NCBI RefSeq assembly: GCF_023109675.1
Contig: NZ_JALDUR010000010.1
Coordinates: 1 to 64,000, forward strand
Source: Streptococcus parasanguinis
GTDB lineage: Bacteria > Bacillota > Bacilli > Lactobacillales > Streptococcaceae
Direction of reading: 5' to 3'
Length of the DNA: 64,000 nt
Shown: positions 63,813 to 64,000 of the stretch, piece by piece
Layout: each line of letters begins with the position of its first letter
Position numbering within the stretch: the first letter of the stretch is position 1
Notes under the pieces: model-generated
The model's input: the letters and a program-made list of their open reading frames with translations, nothing else
Told to the model about the DNA's origin: nothing
Databases searched by the model: none
Translations under genes and position numbers: made by a program

Positions 63813-64000
63813 TTATTTTTTAAGTTTTACTTTGTTTGGGGTGGCAATTGCTTTATCAAAATAGGAAATACTAACGTGCTGTTTATCAATATTTATAATA
63901 TCTAGCCAGTCACTTATAACATTCTCTAGTATACCTTTATCTTCCTTTCTACGACTCCATATATATCTATCAAAATCTCTAAACTGTTCTGGTGATCCTG
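63813..64000 (-). CDS. 3' part of a gene running off the window
   Basis: An open frame of 62 codons enters from the right edge and stops with TAA at 63813-63815. It is AT-rich and charged (YIWSRRKEDKGILEN near the edge, ending KVKLKK). It is on the same strand as the other element genes. Too little is visible to name it. Confidence 0.55.
   Translation of the reverse strand, partial: GSPEQFRDFDRYIWSRRKEDKGILENVISDWLDIINIDKQHVSISYFDKAIATPNKVKLKK

Noticed and set aside
63681..63905. 74-codon plus-strand frame near the right edge
   Set aside because: Opposite to the small membrane protein and the partial gene, Phe-rich from A/T bias, no ribosome binding site.
1..64000. CRISPR arrays, tRNA or rRNA genes, insertion sequences
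   Set aside because: No regularly spaced repeats, no tRNA-like cloverleaf with CCA-type ends and no transposase frame were found by eye.

Overview
The window is chromosomal DNA of a Streptococcus of the mitis/sanguinis type, with a relative such as S. parasanguinis or S. sanguinis plausible. This rests on the gene neighbourhoods (gnd next to an orphan response regulator with the RitR residues Asn53 and Cys128; nrdR-dnaB-dnaI-der; a murI-rdgB-CBS-xerD-like-scpA-scpB-rluB-yidD run; trkH-trkA), on an Rgg regulator and a Mga-like regulator, and on an LPxTG wall-anchored nuclease. It is mostly core genome, densely packed. No rRNA, tRNA, CRISPR array or insertion sequence was seen.

Layout. 1-14.9 kb: sugar kinase, rsmG, lemA-htpX, an AT-rich foreign patch with a CYTH protein, an Rgg/small ORF/MFS cassette, yceD, a flotillin, gnd-ritR, the glucose PTS gene and a cytosolic phosphodiesterase-like enzyme. 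14.9-20.5 kb: nrdR, primosome genes dnaB and dnaI, a nitroreductase, der and small envelope genes. 20.5-29.2 kb: a probable small RNA, a SNF2 helicase, murC, two acetyltransferases, mltG and greA. 29.2-36 kb: the second YidC-type insertase, acylphosphatase, a TrmH-type methyltransferase, lysA and murI. 35.2-40.1 kb: a tightly overlapping operon from rdgB to yidD carrying the condensin partners ScpA and ScpB. 40-47.3 kb: the Trk potassium system (opposite strand), a probable RNA leader before trmL, an FMN riboswitch before ribU, and a pair of probable tRNA-modification genes. 47.3-57.8 kb: antiporter, ABC ATPase, AI-2E-family protein, Mga-like regulator, CNNM-type protein, and a three-gene ABC importer behind a leader-peptide attenuator. 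58-60.7 kb: secreted nuclease under a likely CcpA site. 60.9-64 kb: the integrase end of a prophage or integrative element that continues beyond the window.

The most notable signal is at 54758-55045. A consensus-like promoter leads into a 17-codon reading frame with the run Phe-Tyr-Phe-Ser-Tyr-Phe just before its stop. Mutually exclusive RNA helices and a strong intrinsic terminator follow, directly before the ABC importer of the TrpX family. This is the architecture of ribosome-mediated attenuation tuned to Phe/Tyr supply.

Other structure not explained by ordinary genes: a ~180-bp element present in two inverted copies, each between converging genes; a 140-bp sequence able to form a closed three-hairpin cloverleaf; two candidate structured RNAs; two genes whose -10 box lies so close to the ATG that their mRNAs should be leaderless; and small genes of 47 and 58 codons. 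Starts were re-chosen from ribosome binding sites where the longest frame was clearly too long. Family names come from recognised motifs and neighbourhoods, not from any search.
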